IMG/VR virus record: IMGVR_UViG_3300024518_004174
Span: 1-43,199 of that record
From: a virus
Length of the DNA stretch: 43,199 nt
Direction: 5' to 3' (one strand)
A program made the translations under genes and the position numbers. The notes beneath the pieces were generated by a model. The model saw nothing but the letters and a program-made list of their open reading frames with translations. It was not told the DNA's origin and ran no database searches. Below, one piece after another: positions 30,166-38,073 of this stretch; the stretch's first letter is position 1; every line of letters begins with the position of its first letter.

Positions 30166-30439
30166 CTGTTAGTTCCTTTAGTTTTTGTTGTTCCTGTTGT
30201 TCACGTTGTCTAATTTTCAATCGTTCCTGTTGACAGTGCCTTTTCCATTCCTTGAACACAGGACCGAATAGGGTGCTTATTTTCTTAGCATTAAGAAAGT
30301 TTGGGTTTTCTATTTCCACAGATACATTGTTTCTGTAATACTCGATAGTTACACGACAGAGAAGGGCGTTTCCAAGAGATTTCTCTTTAACAACTGCCGC
30401 ATTTATACCTCCTTGAATTGACCTACGCTTCCTTTCCAT
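30158..30439 (-). CDS. Hypothetical basic protein (93 aa)
   Basis: No family recognised. The start MERKRRSIQGG is chosen (30439); an earlier in-frame start extends into the upstream gene. A small strand region (LLCRVTIEYYRNNVSVEIEN) is followed by a long helix with KEWKRHCQQERLKIRQREQQ, strongly basic and glutamine-rich. It may bind nucleic acid or scaffold. AT-rich relative to the structural genes around it. Confidence 0.5.
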   Translation of the reverse strand: MERKRRSIQGGINAAVVKEKSLGNALLCRVTIEYYRNNVSVEIENPNFLNAKKISTLFGPVFKEWKRHCQQERLKIRQREQQEQQKLKELTDG

Positions 30440-30702
30440 ATTCCACTGCTTTCTAGTTGTTTCGCATATGCGCCATGTTTTTCGCACTCGCGGCGCAGCT
30501 GCGCCGGACTTTCAATGTAAAGTGGCTTAGTTGTGATGTGCTCGTACCAATCGGGTTGGAAGAGGACTACGCGGGGAGCACTAACTGCAAGACGCGCACG
30601 ATGGCCGCAACTCTCGCAATGCTGAAAATGCCTCCCGCTGATCGGATTGTAAGCCTCGAAGTCATGTTCACATAATGAACACTGGTAGTCATAGAGGGGC
30701 AT
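30403..30702 (-). CDS. Zinc-ribbon protein, FmdB-like (99 aa)
   Basis: MPLYDYQCSLCEHDFEAYNP opens a zinc ribbon closed by HCESCGHRA (two Cys-x-x-Cys pairs). That is the FmdB-type N-terminal domain, here in a phage head operon; the rest is hydrophilic. Start 30702 is used because MPLYDY is the usual beginning. A role in the late operon (assembly or regulation) is unknown. Confidence 0.65.
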   Translation of the reverse strand: MPLYDYQCSLCEHDFEAYNPISGRHFQHCESCGHRARLAVSAPRVVLFQPDWYEHITTKPLYIESPAQLRRECEKHGAYAKQLESSGIWKGSVGQFKEV

Positions 30703-30703
30703 C

Positions 30704-31000
30704 TCAGAGACGCTCCTCGATTTCTTCAACTGCAACCGAGCGCGCTTCCTCTCTTACTAAGCGTCGCTCGATTGAACCGCGCGTGAAGTCAGCAACAAAG
30801 GTGTACAGAATAGGCCCATCTGGACCTATGAACATACGAGCATGGTCTCTTCCATCTTTGTCCCAAGTCACAAGGGCGTAGCCCGCTATGTCTCCTGTGC
30901 GAACTTCTTCCTCGATTGCTTGCTTCAAGTGCTCGATAACAGCACGCCGAGCGCGCTTCTCTCGGGTGTTCTTGTGGACGGAGAGGCTAGGGGGAGCCAT
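30704..31000 (-). CDS. Hypothetical protein (98 aa)
   Basis: No family recognised. A basic helical start (NTREKRARRAVIEHLKQAIE) is followed by strands DIAGYALVTWDKDGRDHARM and GPDGPILYTFVADF and an acidic end. ATG at 31000 shares its A with the preceding TGA. The beta part with a 'DGxxxxxxxGPDGP' run is a small ordinary alpha/beta domain. It lies between portal and scaffold genes, so a head-associated role is possible. Confidence 0.55.
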   Translation of the reverse strand: MAPPSLSVHKNTREKRARRAVIEHLKQAIEEEVRTGDIAGYALVTWDKDGRDHARMFIGPDGPILYTFVADFTRGSIERRLVREEARSVAVEEIEERL

Positions 31001-31221
31001 CAACGACCTGCCTTCATTTTGCCGGGGCTCAGGTGACTTGTGCGGCCAGGATTAAAGGTCGGTGGACCGTTGCTATGGGCGCCAACGGAGCCGCCCATCG
31101 GTTTAGTGGTAAGGCCACCAGGAGGGCGGGACTGACCGATCTTCTGTGTCCTTGAGCGAGCCGCATTAGCCTTCCCTTGACTGGTACTCGCCTGAAGTCC
31201 TGTTCGTGTTGCTTTGGGCAT
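31000..31221 (-). CDS. Basic low-complexity protein (73 aa)
   Basis: Rich in Gly, Ser, Arg, Lys, Pro and Thr throughout (GLQASTSQGKANAARSRTQK, PPGGLTTKPMGGS, GRTSHLSPGKMKAGR), with no hydrophobic core, so probably disordered. Such proteins occur between portal and scaffold in other short-tailed phages and may bind DNA or internal proteins. Its TGA overlaps the next start. Confidence 0.5.
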   Translation of the reverse strand: MPKATRTGLQASTSQGKANAARSRTQKIGQSRPPGGLTTKPMGGSVGAHSNGPPTFNPGRTSHLSPGKMKAGR

Positions 31222-31232
31222 CTCTAGTTCCT

Positions 31233-32969
31233 TTACTGTCCACCTTGGACCAACTGCAGTTGGCTAGGGTTTTGTTGCGCCTGTTGGAGTTGTTGCTGCG
31301 TTAGGTTGCCGAATTCTTGGATGCTCACGGGGCCAGAGGAGTTTTGCTCGGGAGGAGGTAGAGCTTTCATAAGATCATCGAACTGGACACCAGGGATCTC
31401 TGTAAGAAGGTACTGCGTTAACTTGATGGGATCGATCAATGGATTGGCCTTCAAGACCTCGTACATCTCAAGCGCGCGCTGTTGCCTTAGTTGTTTCGTC
31501 TCAGGTACTGTCTCGTCAGGGTCGACGCTGACGTTGAATTGCAACTTCCTCGCCTCGGCGCCCGTGAAACGAACCCACACGGGAATTCCCCCAGGACCTA
31601 CAACGTCGATGACTTGCTCTTGGCTCCAATGGTTAAAGATAATCGAGTGCATTCCTTGGATAATTTCGACAAGTCGATCGGCGACGATGTCTCTGCGTTC
31701 ATCAACTCGAATTTCGGAAGCCATTTGCACGATGTTGGCTTCAGTTGCAGTTGTGTCTCCACTGCGACTATTGAACTCCCCGAATTGGTTCCTTGAAAAT
31801 CCCAAGGTCTCTCGGACATTCTGCATTGTGAGTGCTTCACTCTCAAAAAGCTCCCTAGGTATACCGCCAGTCTGTTTAATACTGATGTCCGTGTTCGGGT
31901 TTCCATTCATCCTAACAACTGCCATCACTTCCTCGTCGGTCATCTTAAGGAGTTCTTCCTCGTCGATGGCATCCTCTTTGGCGAACGCTTTAACGATCGA
32001 AAGACGCCTATGTTTCATCTGCTGCGTCTTGGTCTCATTGATCTCCAGCTGATGAGGTTCCAAAATGTGACTGTCAGGAACCCCCCAGAAGACTTCATCA
32101 TCAGCATTGAAGACAATTGGAAAGTGGTTAAAAGCTCCATTGTTCAAGAAGGCATCAGGACCGTTAAAGAGTTCTCGACCATCAGTGTTGCTTAGTGGTG
32201 CAAGGATCATCACGTTGTCGAATTTTTTGTCCCGAATTTCGAGTAAGTCGACCATGTCTTCCTCAGCGGAGGAGATGTGTCGATGCGTGCGATGCGGTGT
32301 GCGACTGGTGACGGACGAGCGCAGCGAGGTCGGACCAAGGTCCTTGTTGTTCTTGAGACGTTCATCACGGCGAACATCGTCGACAGGGCGCCTAATCCAT
32401 TCGGCTATCCAGCGAGCGTCAGCTTTGACGGCTACTCCATCGGGAACGATCAAGTTACCTGTGTGGACACTTGAGACCCATGGCATGTCTACGAAAACGT
32501 TGTCGCGATATTCGAGGCGTTCGCCGCCGGCTCTCAGTGGCTCCCCCGTCGAACCGAACTCAGGCGTCGGCGTGTACTGTGCTCCGAAGCCCAGCTTCAA
32601 GTCCCCTACGCCAAACATCCATGCGTTCTGGATCGCCCTCTTCATCTCATCCTTGAGGCCCATTTGTGCAATCAGCTTGTTGTCCACCCGTTGGAGAACT
32701 TGCGCCGTCACGGCAGTCTCAAGGCCAGGCATCTTCGGGGAGATGCTCACAGTTGGGTTCCGAAAATAGATCCGCGGCACAGTTGTTCGGAGCATAATGT
32801 AAAAAAGATTTAAGGGAAGAACCCCTTTGCGCCAATTTCCCCTATAGTAATCACGCCAAATGTTCCACTTGTGCTCATGAGTAAAGGTCTCCCGATACTT
32901 GATCCCCCGGTAGATCTGATCGAGCCACCAGCTTATATCAGGCTTCGTGCGGATGTAACCATCGGGCAT
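31233..32969 (-). CDS. Portal protein (578 aa)
   Basis: It contains DISWWLDQIYRGIKYRETFT, RDYYRGNWRKG, LFYIMLRTTVPRIYFRNPTV, the usual start of portal proteins (the W-x-x-Y-RG region and the clip-leading helix). A central DNA-gripping helix and an acidic end (PPPEQNSSGPVSIQEFGNL, then QQ-rich) follow. ATG 32969 has GGGAG nearby and lies two bases past the stop of the zinc-finger gene. As the dodecameric channel it connects to TerL and the neck adaptors. Confidence 0.75.
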   Translation of the reverse strand: MPDGYIRTKPDISWWLDQIYRGIKYRETFTHEHKWNIWRDYYRGNWRKGVLPLNLFYIMLRTTVPRIYFRNPTVSISPKMPGLETAVTAQVLQRVDNKLIAQMGLKDEMKRAIQNAWMFGVGDLKLGFGAQYTPTPEFGSTGEPLRAGGERLEYRDNVFVDMPWVSSVHTGNLIVPDGVAVKADARWIAEWIRRPVDDVRRDERLKNNKDLGPTSLRSSVTSRTPHRTHRHISSAEEDMVDLLEIRDKKFDNVMILAPLSNTDGRELFNGPDAFLNNGAFNHFPIVFNADDEVFWGVPDSHILEPHQLEINETKTQQMKHRRLSIVKAFAKEDAIDEEELLKMTDEEVMAVVRMNGNPNTDISIKQTGGIPRELFESEALTMQNVRETLGFSRNQFGEFNSRSGDTTATEANIVQMASEIRVDERRDIVADRLVEIIQGMHSIIFNHWSQEQVIDVVGPGGIPVWVRFTGAEARKLQFNVSVDPDETVPETKQLRQQRALEMYEVLKANPLIDPIKLTQYLLTEIPGVQFDDLMKALPPPEQNSSGPVSIQEFGNLTQQQLQQAQQNPSQLQLVQGGQ

Positions 32970-32971
32970 TA

Positions 32972-33187
32972 CTAGGCGCTCCCACAGAAATGGGAAGGGA
33001 GGCAAAGGAGAGAGCGAGCGTCTTCAGTGCCATAGGTCATGAGGCAGGGGAGGCAGTAAGGAGTGTAGCCGGTGGTTTCATATATGAGGATCTCTGGTTC
33101 TCGATAGCACCAACGACAGACGGGGAGTGGGGTTGGGGGAACGGTACCGACTGCGGGCGTAAAAAGCAAGTCTTGTGCTGCGTTCAT
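32972..33187 (-). CDS. Small zinc-finger protein (71 aa)
   Basis: PVCRWCYREPEILIYETTGY then YCLPCLMTYG: two Cys-x-x-Cys pairs about 20 residues apart, forming a likely zinc ribbon. The C-terminal part (DARSLLCLPSHFC) has two more cysteines. It lies between TerL and portal, overlapping TerL's end by four bases and ending two bases before the portal ATG. Role unknown. Confidence 0.6.
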   Translation of the reverse strand: MNAAQDLLFTPAVGTVPPTPLPVCRWCYREPEILIYETTGYTPYCLPCLMTYGTEDARSLLCLPSHFCGSA

Positions 33188-34755
33188 CGCCAGGACCCTC
33201 CATGTTGTGGGGCGATCGGGAATTGTACCTCACGCCCATGCAGCTCGTCGAGGATGGTGTCTAGGAGAAATGGGTCAGGAACCGTGCGATATTTGGGCCG
33301 GGGCGCCCCAGCAAAGAGCCCCGCCCTCGGCAGCCCCATCGCGGCACACGCAAGCGCCATCACCGTGTCATCATAACAACCCTTCGCCGCCCCCAATGTC
33401 CCATTCTCATGCTCAACGAACGTCGACAACTCCGACTGCAAGATGTCGCTGTGAATAGTCAGCTCGGTCGCCAGCAACTTGCGCAAGTTCCCAATCATCA
33501 GCGGCTTAGTGCGACTAGTAGTTCGGAAGCCACTTCGTAGGAGCTCATTCGTACTACTTATGGCTTCCTCTTGATAGAGGCGATTTCTCGGATAGTTGAA
33601 CTCTTTCATTAGTTCCTGGAGGCATTTCACAGTCACGAGGCCATGGTTATTTTGCTCAGGAACAATAAAGGCTGTGTTGTATTTTGTGGCTATGTCAAAG
33701 ATCTTTTCTGCGAAGACATCAGGAGCTATTTTATTGTTCGTGTACTCGAAGACTTGCTCCATGGTGTCCAGGCAAATAACTTCGATGCAAGAACTATCTT
33801 TTTCAACTCCTGCACCAACGTCGGCACCAACAACATACGTGTATTGTTGGACAGGATGGTTGCGAAGATAATGTGTTTTTTTGTCATAAGCGCGCCAATC
33901 GCTGGTGGATTTGAAGAGGACCCTGTAGAAGATGCTCTCGCCGCTAGCTTGAAAGCAATCGGCAAGGGTCATAGGGTATTCTTGGTTGAACAGGCGGATG
34001 TCGTAGTCCATCTCTTCAAGCTTCGTTCGACGCCACAACAACTGACCTGCGGTTAGTTGCTCGGACAAGCTATCTTCGTCAAGGTCCGATCGAGGGCGAC
34101 CAAGGGCTTTGCGGGCTACTTCATCGTCGACGTCGAGAGTGTATTCGGGGAAGGTGTGCCAGGGGAGAAAGTGGGCGCGCCACGCACTCTCCCCCTTTGC
34201 CGCCCTGGTGCAACGACGATAATAATCATTCAATCCATTCCCTGTGCTTTCAACAGCGACCTCCCCTGTCTTCGGGACCGCCTGCAATAGTCCCGCCATC
34301 AAGGACTTAGCATCAGGCCAATAGGCGTATTCGGAACAGTGCAAGTGAGAGATCGTATCCCCTCGGCCGAACTTCTTCGAACCCGCTGTGCCTATGTAGA
34401 ACATGCTGTCCATTTTAGGAAAGGTGATCATATTTGCGGACATGTTTTCGACTGTGGGCTTGGGGCCTCGAAAGTGGTCAACGTAGTAACGGACCTTGCG
34501 GAGCATACGTTGGGTGCTTTCTGCCTCGTGGCTGATGACAACAGCTTTTGTGTTCCTCCGCAGGAGACAGGCAACTGTGTAACGCGCGAGGAAATAACTG
34601 CTTACGCCTTCTTGACGGGCCTTGGGGATGAGGTCCCGACCGCTTAAGTTCTCATCGATCGTCTTCTGAGCGGCGTTTAGCTTGAAAGGGACGTCTTCGC
34701 CTTCTTTGTTTGCAATCTGGAGGAACTGCTCAATCATGAAACCTTCTGGGGTCAC
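33184..34755 (-). CDS. terL: Terminase large subunit (523 aa)
   Basis: ATPase domain: the P-loop variant KARQEGVSS (45-53), then HLHCSEYAYW with Ser141-Glu142 at the Walker B position, as in many phage terminases that use an RQ-x-GxS/T form. Nuclease domain: VVGADVGAGVEKDSS (Asp312), IVPEQNNHG (Glu367) and GCYDDTVMAL near the end give the RNase H-like acidic set. It drives headful or site-specific DNA packaging at the portal. Start overlaps the tail-spike stop by four bases, an unusual neighbour for TerL. Confidence 0.85.
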   Translation of the reverse strand: MTPEGFMIEQFLQIANKEGEDVPFKLNAAQKTIDENLSGRDLIPKARQEGVSSYFLARYTVACLLRRNTKAVVISHEAESTQRMLRKVRYYVDHFRGPKPTVENMSANMITFPKMDSMFYIGTAGSKKFGRGDTISHLHCSEYAYWPDAKSLMAGLLQAVPKTGEVAVESTGNGLNDYYRRCTRAAKGESAWRAHFLPWHTFPEYTLDVDDEVARKALGRPRSDLDEDSLSEQLTAGQLLWRRTKLEEMDYDIRLFNQEYPMTLADCFQASGESIFYRVLFKSTSDWRAYDKKTHYLRNHPVQQYTYVVGADVGAGVEKDSSCIEVICLDTMEQVFEYTNNKIAPDVFAEKIFDIATKYNTAFIVPEQNNHGLVTVKCLQELMKEFNYPRNRLYQEEAISSTNELLRSGFRTTSRTKPLMIGNLRKLLATELTIHSDILQSELSTFVEHENGTLGAAKGCYDDTVMALACAAMGLPRAGLFAGAPRPKYRTVPDPFLLDTILDELHGREVQFPIAPQHGGSWR

Positions 34756-36377
34756 GTCAGAATGTACCTTATATGGCCAAGGGCCTCACTGTCGGGATCA
34801 GGTCCCCCACTTGTGAGACGCACATAGATGGTACTAAAGCCAAGGGTGTCGTTGTCCCCGTAGTCGTACTCACCTGCGGAGAGACTTCCTACAGTGCCGC
34901 TGGACATTGCTGTCGCGTCGTCCTCGTGGACGCTTGCAACTGCTGCAATGCTTGGATCTCCACCTGCAACAAGTTCTACATAGTACTCGTTAGTGCCACT
35001 TCCTGAGACGACCCAACGAAGAGCGGCCGTCCGCGCACTAGTTCCAACAAGATATTGGAGAGTACTAGAGGCAACATCATGCCATGGGGATGTTGCTGCC
35101 CCTCCATTTTTGTATAGCAATAGATCCAAGTCTGTATCGTAAATTAATGAGCCCGCTCCAGCGATTGTCTTGCCATCCACTCCAGCATTGATAGTTCCTA
35201 TTGAGGCGTCACGGATAGAGGAGCCTACTTTATTCACGATTTGTGTAGGATGTGAGCGCTCAGGCACTTGAAATTGGGCCGACCCCAAGTTCCTCATTGT
35301 TGGAGCATCGCCTCCAAGGGCGACAAATTGTCCGCCACTTGTTTTGTTGTTGAAATCAAAAATCTGACTTCCGCCAATCTGACAACCTTTCAAATAGATA
35401 TGGCATTGATTGCTGTGGACTTGCGCTCGCACGCCCAGGGGATCTACAGCAAGTTGGGCATCGCTTGCTGTGCTGAAGAGGTAGTTATTTAGCATCACTT
35501 GGCAACGAGTTACTGGCGTATCACTTTGAATTCCGCCAAGGTACATATCAGGGGAGCCATCGACATCTCCGTTCTTTTCAAAGTGTCCGCTGAAAATATC
35601 GAAAAGGAAGCCGCCCTCTAAGTACATCCCATAACTATCACAACTTTCGATAATTAAGCTGTGGGCGGAAACGGGGTATTGAGTTGTGTTGTTCTCAGTT
35701 CTCCATTTAATGCCTACGTTGACATTAGATATTCGAAAGCGAACTAGTTGGTTATGGAGAAGCGCTGTCCCACCGTCTCGTGGGGTTCCAGCATCAGCAA
35801 GGAACCCTACTTGGCTGGTACCGGAACCTGAGCCATTTATTAAAATATCCTCCCATCGTAGCCGTTGACAGTTTGCATCATCGTCATAGTATATTGAAGC
35901 AGTAGCTTGGGAGAGAAAAAACATGTTACGGATTAAGGAGAGATCTCCTCCGACGGTAGTGTCAATGTGTATTCCGTATTTTCCACCTTCGATTTGGAAA
36001 CCGTCTATTTCAAGTTGGTTCCCTTGGATCGCGGAAAGACCCGTGTAGGATTGGACTTTGATAACGGATTTTGTGTTGTCACTGCACTTTAGATGGATCG
36101 CGGAGCCAGCGGCGTTCCCCGCGCGCGAGCCCATTCCCATTAATGTTATCGCTCGATCGATAACGAGCCCACCATCTACGCCGTAGAATTCATTCCTTGG
36201 ACGCGGGAAGACAAGCATTCCACTAGTCGGTGTTGCGTCTATGTCAGCTTGGATGGTATCTGTTTCATCACTTTCGTCACCGATGGCACTACACATGCGG
36301 ACACCATCAGCGAGGGGCTCACGGATACCTATTCCAACAATGTTTCTTGCAGGACGGCTGGGAGCAGGATCAGGCAT
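34752..36377 (-). CDS. Tail spike with parallel beta-helix (541 aa)
   Basis: The ATG at 36377 is used since AAGGAG lies ten bases upstream. After a short N-terminal part that may attach to the virion (NIVGIGIREPLADGVRMCSA), residues ~60-400 repeat a beta-helix pattern (LEIDGFQIEGGKYGIHIDTT, LSLIRNMFFLSQATASIYYD, LRWEDILINGSG, FRISNVNVGIKWRTEN). A C-terminal beta domain closes it (EYYVELVAGGDPSIAAVASV). Such spikes bind or cleave surface polysaccharide; no catalytic residues can be assigned. It sits between spanin and terminase genes. Confidence 0.75.
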   Translation of the reverse strand: MPDPAPSRPARNIVGIGIREPLADGVRMCSAIGDESDETDTIQADIDATPTSGMLVFPRPRNEFYGVDGGLVIDRAITLMGMGSRAGNAAGSAIHLKCSDNTKSVIKVQSYTGLSAIQGNQLEIDGFQIEGGKYGIHIDTTVGGDLSLIRNMFFLSQATASIYYDDDANCQRLRWEDILINGSGSGTSQVGFLADAGTPRDGGTALLHNQLVRFRISNVNVGIKWRTENNTTQYPVSAHSLIIESCDSYGMYLEGGFLFDIFSGHFEKNGDVDGSPDMYLGGIQSDTPVTRCQVMLNNYLFSTASDAQLAVDPLGVRAQVHSNQCHIYLKGCQIGGSQIFDFNNKTSGGQFVALGGDAPTMRNLGSAQFQVPERSHPTQIVNKVGSSIRDASIGTINAGVDGKTIAGAGSLIYDTDLDLLLYKNGGAATSPWHDVASSTLQYLVGTSARTAALRWVVSGSGTNEYYVELVAGGDPSIAAVASVHEDDATAMSSGTVGSLSAGEYDYGDNDTLGFSTIYVRLTSGGPDPDSEALGHIRYILT

Positions 36378-36378
36378 T

Positions 36379-36651
36379 TCAGGAACACTCCTTGAGTTGC
36401 TGACGAAGTTCGTGGTAGTCGGCAAGAAGGATCCAAATAGATGCATGCGAGGGGATGCTAGTGAGGTAGGTGGCAAATTGTTGTTGCATCTCTGGGGTGT
36501 ACTCGCGAGGTGTAGGGCAAATGGAAAGGTTAGAACTTTCCGCGCCGGAGAGCAGCGAGCAACTCGGCAGGAGTACGAGCAGAGCGAGCACGAATGTTGT
36601 CCTGACGGCGGTGGACATCAGCTGCGTCACGGAGGTTCTCCAGTTCTTCAT
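36379..36651 (-). CDS. Outer spanin-like lipoprotein (o-spanin)
   Basis: An N-terminal hydrophobic stretch (VRTTFVLALLVLLPSC) ends in a lipobox cysteine (LPSC), followed by SSNLSICPTPREYTPEMQQQ, a Pro-rich linker and LLADYHELRQQLKECS. This is the standard shape of Rz1-like outer-membrane spanins of short-tailed phages. Possible starts are 36651 (Met-Lys-Asn) or 36618. It overlaps the inner-spanin-like gene in another frame, the usual Rz/Rz1 arrangement, and completes disruption of the outer membrane at lysis. Confidence 0.7.
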   Translation of the reverse strand: MKNWRTSVTQLMSTAVRTTFVLALLVLLPSCSLLSGAESSNLSICPTPREYTPEMQQQFATYLTSIPSHASIWILLADYHELRQQLKECS

Positions 36652-36778
36652 CACGGCGTCCTGCTCGTTTTCCGACAAAGTAGGTGAGGGCCAGGGTGCC
36701 TAGGCGAATGAGTGGCCCGAAGATACGACTGAGGAATGTTTTTGTCCATGCGAGAGCGGGGCCTATTATCGGAGCCAT
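36530..36778 (-). CDS. Inner spanin-like membrane protein (82 aa)
   Basis: It has a hydrophobic N-terminus (APIIGPALAWTKTFLSRIFG then LGTLALTYFVG), then a charged helical tail (RAGRRDEELENLRDAADVHR). This fits an i-spanin or Rz-like protein anchored in the inner membrane that links to the lipoprotein encoded in the overlapping frame. It overlaps the endolysin gene by 13 bases. The coiled coil is short, so identity as Rz is likely but not certain. Confidence 0.6.
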   Translation of the reverse strand: MAPIIGPALAWTKTFLSRIFGPLIRLGTLALTYFVGKRAGRRDEELENLRDAADVHRRQDNIRARSARTPAELLAALRRGKF

Positions 36779-37278
36779 CTAACGGTCCATTCTCGGACTT
36801 GCTTCGCGAGGCGGTTATGCCAGCCACGAGCGAACTGGGCCTGGGATGGTTTTATCATAAGGGACATAAGGAAGTTTTGACGGATCATAAGGAAGATAGC
36901 AGAGAGGGAGCGATTGTTGGCACGATTGACCGCACGCTTGGTCTTTGGTCCAATACGGCCGTCCGCTGCGGTTCCTGCAGCTAGTTGAAGCCATTTCGTC
37001 GATCGGCGAACGCCATGATGGACAGCTGCATCGACGACGAGGTCAAGGAGGAACTCGTCCTTGATCCATTCGAATGGGGCGATATAGTCGGCCCGGTAGA
37101 TGTCTTCTGCTTCACGGTGGGTTAGTGCTTGGACATCGCTGGCGGTCGCGCGACGCTTGTGCTGTCGCAGTGTCCGCAACGTAATGCCGAACTTCGTTGG
37201 TCCACCACGATCGCGGGGATGGTTCGTGAACTTAGTCCCTTCCCGACGAATTATGTTGGCTAGAATTTCCTCATGCAT
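36766..37278 (-). CDS. GH108 endolysin (N-acetylmuramidase-like)
   Basis: 170 aa. The active-site region RREGTKFTNHPRDRGGPTKF (11-30) matches the GH108 signature with the general-acid Glu13, followed by GIT and RADYIAPFEWIKDEFLLDLV. The C-terminal part (AADGRIGPKTKRAVN) is the family-typical peptidoglycan-binding/PG_binding_3 region. It hydrolyses the glycan backbone once the holin opens the inner membrane. A structured ~200-nt leader (37279-37475) lies upstream. Confidence 0.85.
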   Translation of the reverse strand: MHEEILANIIRREGTKFTNHPRDRGGPTKFGITLRTLRQHKRRATASDVQALTHREAEDIYRADYIAPFEWIKDEFLLDLVVDAAVHHGVRRSTKWLQLAAGTAADGRIGPKTKRAVNRANNRSLSAIFLMIRQNFLMSLMIKPSQAQFARGWHNRLAKQVREWTVRWLR

Positions 37279-37475
37279 TTTGGAAGTTCCTTAGATGCGC
37301 GTGTTTCTCACGGAGTTAGCGCAGTCTTGCGCTCTCCTGAGATGTCTCCTGCTGTAACTCATGAGAAACGCACAGGCAGCAGCACTGATCAGACACAGCG
37401 CGCGAGATGACGGGTCTCCGGCCCATATGACATTGCGCAGGGCTTAGATTAGCTGTCACCTAGGTATTCCTTTCC
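37279..37475 (-). promoter_or_regulatory. Structured intergenic region before the endolysin
   Basis: About 200 bases without a gene between holin and endolysin. On the minus strand nested inverted repeats occur: GCGTTTCTCA...TGAGAAACACGC (outer), GAGTT...AACTC (middle) and AGCGCA-AGAC-TGCGCT (inner, 6 bp). Such a leader could delay endolysin translation or mark an RNA processing site. The ribosome site AAGGAAC lies beyond the outer arm. Confidence 0.5.
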
Positions 37476-37655
37476 TTAAGGGGTTACGGCTTTGTTCGGC
37501 ACTAGCCACGTCAAAAGGCCAACAACGATTGATGCGATCGTAGCGTACGTGGCGTCTGTTAGGCCCAGGAAGAAGTCCAGTCCTAGGACGTTTCCTAGCA
37601 CAAATCCGAGGCCGGTCAGGATGGCAACGATTGCCTTGTCAATAGTTGTGATCAT
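37476..37655 (-). CDS. Holin (59 aa)
   Basis: A short protein with two membrane segments: AIVAILTGLGFVLGNVLGLDF and ATIASIVVGLLTWLVPN, separated by a short turn, with polar ends (MITTIDK, NKAVTP). Size, two-helix plan and the closing WLVPNK motif match small class II holins beside phage endolysin genes. It starts on the stop of the upstream gene (TAATG) and lies before the endolysin gene. It sets the time of lysis by permeabilising the inner membrane. Confidence 0.7.
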   Translation of the reverse strand: MITTIDKAIVAILTGLGFVLGNVLGLDFFLGLTDATYATIASIVVGLLTWLVPNKAVTP

Positions 37656-37975
37656 TAGGGATTACTCCTTTCATCGCTCCAGGGAGCAGGGCGCGCCCCC
37701 CTCGTTCTCGATTGTGCATCATTAAGTCTATCAATGCGAGCACGGAGATCTTTCAGCTCTTCCAAAATCTGCTTGTAGCTCCCGCTTAGACGTTGTTCGA
37801 CGCGCTCCAGTCTTTGTTCAGAGTGTCCTATTTCGCTTTTGTTCACCTCGATCCGGGTGTCAGCTGCCATCGCCCAACTTGCCACGGCTCCCGCGAGGAT
37901 CAAGGTGGAAATAATGTGACTTATGCTTACGCTTCTCTCAAGGTGCCACCCTTGGCGGCTCACATTCTCGTTCAT
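37655..37975 (-). CDS. Membrane-anchored coiled-coil protein of the lysis cassette (106 aa)
   Basis: An N-terminal membrane helix (ISHIISTLILAGAVASWAMA) precedes ADTRIEVNKSEIGHSEQRLE and a long coiled coil (RVEQRLSGSYKQILEELKDL, then RARIDRL). Such proteins sit next to holins in many phages; the topology is N-in with the coiled coil in the periplasm. It may regulate the holin or act as a spanin-like partner. Start chosen at MNENVSRQ, which has GAAGG at good spacing. Confidence 0.55.
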   Translation of the reverse strand: MNENVSRQGWHLERSVSISHIISTLILAGAVASWAMAADTRIEVNKSEIGHSEQRLERVEQRLSGSYKQILEELKDLRARIDRLNDAQSRTRGARPAPWSDERSNP

Positions 37976-38073
37976 GGCCTTCGTCTTTCCTTCTGTAGCT
38001 ACCATGTTACGAGTACTCTAGCTGGGGTTAATTTTTCGTTAACAAAGGGCGGGGCATTTTGGGGCCAGGGGCT

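Noticed and set aside
30368-30421. 17-aa minus-strand ORF behind a perfect AAGGAGGT site
   Set aside because: The ribosome site is excellent but lies inside another gene, and the peptide is too short to claim; it may be chance.
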